A stretch of 36,440 bases of DNA. Source: an uncultured Clostridia bacterium. GTDB lineage: Bacteria > Bacillota > Clostridia > Christensenellales > UBA1242. Every line of letters starts with the position of its first letter. Positions within the stretch are counted from its first letter, which is position 1. The stretch lies in NCBI GenBank assembly GCA_947628205.1, contig CANQYX010000010.1, positions 1 through 36,440 on the forward strand. The letters run 5' to 3'. The translations under genes were made by a program, and so were the position numbers. Below, piece by piece: positions 34,701-36,440 of the stretch. The notes beneath the pieces are model-generated. The model was not told the origin of the DNA, searched no databases, and saw only the letters and a program-made list of their open reading frames with translations.

Positions 34701-34851
34701 TTATGTAAAAAGCGATGCATATCTAAATGCAGTAATTAAAAAACTTTCAACCGAAAAGAAACCGGTTGAGGCAACGGATAAATCTGAAGACGAAACATTA
34801 GATGAAAAAACACCAAATAAAGACAATGCAAATAAAAATGAAAAAGCCTAA
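31789..34851 (+). CDS. Type I membrane protein with four jelly-roll-like repeats and cytoplasmic coiled coil
   Basis: 1,020 residues. Signal peptide 1 to about 39 (cleavage near VYA-SS). Four repeats of roughly 110 residues (about 110-217, 285-405, 495-602 and 678-790) share an opening strand of the NVLMMYN/NVLVINA type, a central N-x-Y-[ER/KL]-[VI]-S strand and a closing strand with FDN, FVDD or FFGNI. This is the pattern of CBM4/9-like beta-sandwich carbohydrate-binding modules. An acidic Asn-rich spacer (about 815-836) precedes one membrane helix (838-863). A basic stretch and a long charged coiled coil (about 890-985) follow, ending in a Lys/Glu tail. AGAGG lies upstream of the ATG. The protein could link extracellular glycan to a cytoplasmic partner; this is inference. 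Confidence 0.85.
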   Translation: MKFKQCMVKTKFLLLAFMLILASIFGVAKINSVEQVYASSFSSFEQIDNAFINSKFDSNTSSSYPFKPNGYDVSFNSKDEENKDVNGVINLKDKEYQSKYANSNRDEEKQYVLMIKSSAEYTTANSYSLAANSHYEITVMVYTDVDDGIASLFLYDSDATSNTLPTICAINDISSYNKWTEMKFYVSTSQFASLNVKLGLAANGNGVALFDNLTVRKLSESALNSFKNSNYVDRRTDDEKYLVQSSVLSPNNKLFTKYGTNDVDYSYYRTAEEDKELTDGLNNTAFVVNHDKKTFSIFKTTEDYFKFSKNNIYRVSIIAKAVNLDGQATLKLNQTGTDQDPKTQTVNISSATNSSMNGYSAHNIFVKAPSLNDVQFELELDFGSEDSGASGQVYISSINVYKVDYATYNAGTKISFDETDTTGIANGEFNSLEITDALKPYPATASSWAVSAGDSSSKQVYGIVNTDKPDFDKMVSDNGLTNLAANNPYDGRSNNVLMMYNANSNTLTYTSPAKTITASNNLSAVKFKIYPVLANVKVSLVHNNNGEYITLCSKNIQESSQWNDEAIYFTSPYQNLDLSLQITLDSQGWGACFVDDVSFVESVSQDLFANNNGFDLSNLMATDNLNEFDFSKSNFFVGSGDLKTVGIVDITNSNLSDIVAIYDPEELELLRSYRGSNKNVLVINAQEKASYSFNSKVGFSLIANSYYKLSIDVFTRNIEDNDENKNGAFISLSSFEESFKEIKTTGWETYTFYIKPDSDASFTTISLGLGGAENECVGTVFFGNINFTPLTEVQNDDDFNALSKSTPASRTLVLNKVKADTNENETESDSNNESNNSINLWYFIPSLLFAVVIIICVVAVILKKVKWKKPGKKVKNSYDRNKTVSVQYYTRKASIEREKRVRELQKEVDNLTNDRTKYEEEYKHDLSKMRELKIKRASASEISALDKDMKKNRKLASAIGVNIAKLENELSYVKSDAYLNAVIKKLSTEKKPVEATDKSEDETLDEKTPNKDNANKNEKA

Positions 34852-34866
34852 TAATTAGGCTTTTTT
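34841..34866 (+). terminator. Intrinsic terminator of the 1,020-aa protein gene
   Basis: An 11-bp stem AAAAAGCCTAA / TTAGGCTTTTT with a TAA loop, continuing into T. The stop codon TAA (34849-34851) lies inside the stem. Confidence 0.9.
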
Positions 34867-34880
34867 CTATATTTTCTGCT

Positions 34881-34904
34881 CCACTTCGTTTCGCTCAGGA
34901 TGAC
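34881..34904 (-). repeat. Outer-type palindromic repeat, partial
   Basis: The plus strand reads CCACTTCGTTTCG then CTCAGGATGAC. It is the GTCATCCTGAGC variant, without inner element. Confidence 0.75.
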
Positions 34905-34932
34905 CCATTTTTCGCTTGGATGAGCGTTTTTA

Positions 34933-34996
34933 GTCATTCTGAGCTTTCGGGGTCCCCACAAGAACTTGTTCGCCGTGGGGTTATAGCGAAGAATCT
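34933..34996 (+). repeat. Composite repeat forming the 3' end of the LysM gene
   Basis: The outer arms GTCATTCTGAGC (34933-34944) and AGCGAAGAATCT (34985-34996) flank an inner hairpin (34949-34980) from GGGGTCCCCACAAGAAC to GCCGTGGGG. The right arm encodes the final D-S-S-L residues of the minus-strand LysM protein, and its stop codon abuts the inner hairpin. Confidence 0.85.
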
Positions 34997-35292
34997 AACC
35001 TTATTTTCAATTTTTGGCCAATAAAAAGTTTTTCAGTTTGCAAATTGTTATTCTCAATTAATTTTTCTTTTGTGGTGCAATAGTTTTGGGCAATTAAATT
35101 TAGTGTTTCGGTTGGCTTAACAAAATGTTCAATAAAATCATTAACCTCAATTTTAACCCACTCGCCCGCATAAAGTGGAATTTCCGCATTATTACGCAAG
35201 ATGTTTTGTTTACATGTGTTAAATTTTTGGCAGATTTCGTTTAAACTGTCGCCATCTAAAACTTTATAATAAAAATTTTTGCACATTTCCAT
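34981..35292 (-). CDS. Two-LysM-domain protein without signal peptide
   Basis: A 103-residue protein consisting of two LysM domains, the first at about 7-48 (YYKVLDGDSLNEICQKF...YAGEWVKI) and the second at about 55-98 (HFVKPTETLNLIAQNY...FIGQKLKI). LysM domains bind N-acetylglucosamine polymers such as peptidoglycan. No signal peptide or membrane helix is present, which is odd for a wall-binding protein; spore-coat or morphogenetic LysM proteins also lack them. There is no ribosome binding site before either candidate ATG (35292 or 35286). The last four residues are encoded by a dispersed repeat. Confidence 0.85.
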   Translation of the reverse strand: MEMCKNFYYKVLDGDSLNEICQKFNTCKQNILRNNAEIPLYAGEWVKIEVNDFIEHFVKPTETLNLIAQNYCTTKEKLIENNNLQTEKLFIGQKLKIRLDSSL

Positions 35293-35387
35293 ATTGTTAT
35301 ATATGAAATTTTTTTTGGTTTTTTTAACCTTAGTTTATAGAGTAAGCTTTTTTATTCCAAAACTGGTTTGGCTCTTTAAACAAACAT

Positions 35388-36440
35388 CTAATTTGCCGCA
35401 TTAGCGGCAGCTGTTAAATTAAGGTGAAACGCAGGGCGATATAGTAAATTGGCGGTATTGGCTGCATAATACATACAATTGTTGCCGAAATAGTTAATTG
35501 CATATACTGAGCCATTATATGGACTTGCTGAACGTGTCCAAGAATAATAATTTTCGACACCAGAACGTTGTTCAACGCTCAACTCCCAGATACCCATATG
35601 ACTATCATTATATCCAATTTCGGTTAAAGATGGCAACCATACATAATCATCCGCCCATCTATCATTGCCTTCTTTGCCCGCATAATTAACGCTAAATCCG
35701 GTAGGCATACTATTTTTGTCTTGTGTCCAATTTTCGTTTGATAAATTATAAGATAAACCTAATTGTGTCTTTGCATATTGTCCATTTTCTTGCCATGAAA
35801 CTTGGCGCGGTGTAACCACATATGGCAAAAAACCATAATCTTCCTTTGTAAAGAAATAAAATTCTCTTTCTGGGATTGTAGATGTAACCATCTCTGACCC
35901 GGATTTGGCATACGCTCCACCATTGCTTAAATATGCAGAACGCATGTAAGATGTACCATACATATTTGCTGGATATGTAACGCTTGCGGCACTTGCAGTT
36001 ATGTCTGGGAAACTGGAAAAACAAAATCTACGGGTTCTAACCGCATTAGCATTCCCATCTAAAAATAAAGTTAATATTACATCACCCGTTTTGGATTTTG
36101 ATAGATAACAAACCGTCCAAGTTTTTTCTCCCAAAACAACTGATATATCCTCGCCAGCATTTTTACCAACGGCAAAATTCCGCATCTCTAGTGCTGTAAC
36201 ATTTGAAGTTGCCAAACTTTCCAACTTTGACATGTTTGTTGTTGAACTGGCTTTATCTCCTGATACCATTTTTAATAATTTGTCTAAATTTTCTTTGTTA
36301 AAAGATTGTAACGAACTATCCCAAACATCGTTAAGCGTTCCCCAAATTTGCGGAGGAGCAACATATTGAATATTAACACTGCCATCTAGTTGTTGGCGGT
36401 CTAAGCAAAAAACAAATGTTCCGCATGCCAACAAAAATGA
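35388..36440 (-). CDS. Secreted DUF6273-type protein, N-terminus outside window
   Basis: 350 codons are visible and the frame stays open to the window edge, so the true start lies beyond 36440. The first visible residues (SFLLACGTFVFC) look like the end of a hydrophobic signal peptide. The C-terminal ~150 residues have the pattern I associate with DUF6273: WLPSLTEIG, YYSWTRS, then YRPAFHLNL near the end. That domain is common on secreted proteins of gut Firmicutes and its function is not known to me. The upstream ~190 residues are an extracellular region of unknown type. The stop is TAG at 35388-35390. No clear terminator was found. Confidence 0.8.
   Translation of the reverse strand, partial: SFLLACGTFVFCLDRQQLDGSVNIQYVAPPQIWGTLNDVWDSSLQSFNKENLDKLLKMVSGDKASSTTNMSKLESLATSNVTALEMRNFAVGKNAGEDISVVLGEKTWTVCYLSKSKTGDVILTLFLDGNANAVRTRRFCFSSFPDITASAASVTYPANMYGTSYMRSAYLSNGGAYAKSGSEMVTSTIPEREFYFFTKEDYGFLPYVVTPRQVSWQENGQYAKTQLGLSYNLSNENWTQDKNSMPTGFSVNYAGKEGNDRWADDYVWLPSLTEIGYNDSHMGIWELSVEQRSGVENYYSWTRSASPYNGSVYAINYFGNNCMYYAANTANLLYRPAFHLNLTAAANAAN

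Noticed and set aside
35360..35376. Terminator after the DUF6273-type gene (CCAAA/TTTGG)
   Set aside because: A five-bp stem followed by A-rich, not T-rich, sequence on the minus strand.

Overview
The window comes from a low-GC (roughly one-third G+C), compactly organised bacterium. Its 16S rRNA signature stretches, the tig-clpP-clpX order, a sepF/lspA/rluD cluster and AGGAGG-type ribosome binding sites point to a Firmicute. An uncultured gut-type Clostridia lineage seems most likely, but no rank below the phylum can be fixed from sequence reading alone. TGA, TAA and TAG all behave as stops.

Layout. 1-1235: the 5' three-quarters of a 16S rRNA gene on the minus strand. It has a long leader and a textbook promoter (TTGACA-17-TATTAT, 1538-1566). 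1798-4814: minus-strand genes for a membrane-anchored protein, a small Smr-like protein and a secreted protein, with a striking 78-nt four-way cloverleaf at 3590-3667. 5091-8460: trigger factor, ClpP and ClpX (tig, clpP, clpX), the co-translational folding and proteolysis cluster. 8558-10046: a nucleotidyltransferase and two small membrane proteins. 10300-12634: rluD, lspA, sepF and an 81-residue protein, which looks like a remnant of the Firmicutes division/sepF cluster. 12804-23075: one 10.3-kb gene for a 3,423-residue membrane-anchored extracellular protein. 23309-25406: rsmA, a four-helix membrane protein and an orphan protein. 25580-27997: an archaeal-type valyl-tRNA synthetase on the plus strand. 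28134-30018: groES-groEL. 30142-31690: a SPOR-like anchored protein and two half-size TauE/SafE-type transporter subunits. 31789-34851: a 1,020-residue type I membrane protein with four jelly-roll-like repeats outside and a coiled coil inside. 34981-36440: a LysM protein and a secreted DUF6273-type protein cut by the window edge.

Themes. Housekeeping functions (ribosome, protein folding and degradation, rRNA modification, lipoprotein processing, division) alternate with large lineage-specific envelope proteins. Most transcription units carry a readable sigma-A promoter with 16-18 bp spacing, and many end in a terminator that overlaps or abuts the stop codon. At least two genes (rsmA and the Smr-like gene) have TATAAT placed exactly six bases before ATG and no ribosome binding site, which suggests leaderless mRNAs.

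The most unusual non-coding feature is a family of dispersed palindromic repeats in two layers. An outer element begins GTCATTCTGAGC and ends GAAGAATCT. An inner 32-35-nt GGGGTCCCC hairpin is found alone, beside the outer element, or nested inside it. Copies sit in the rRNA leader, between tig and clpP, between lspA and rluD, and at the 3' end of the LysM gene, where the repeat supplies the last codons.
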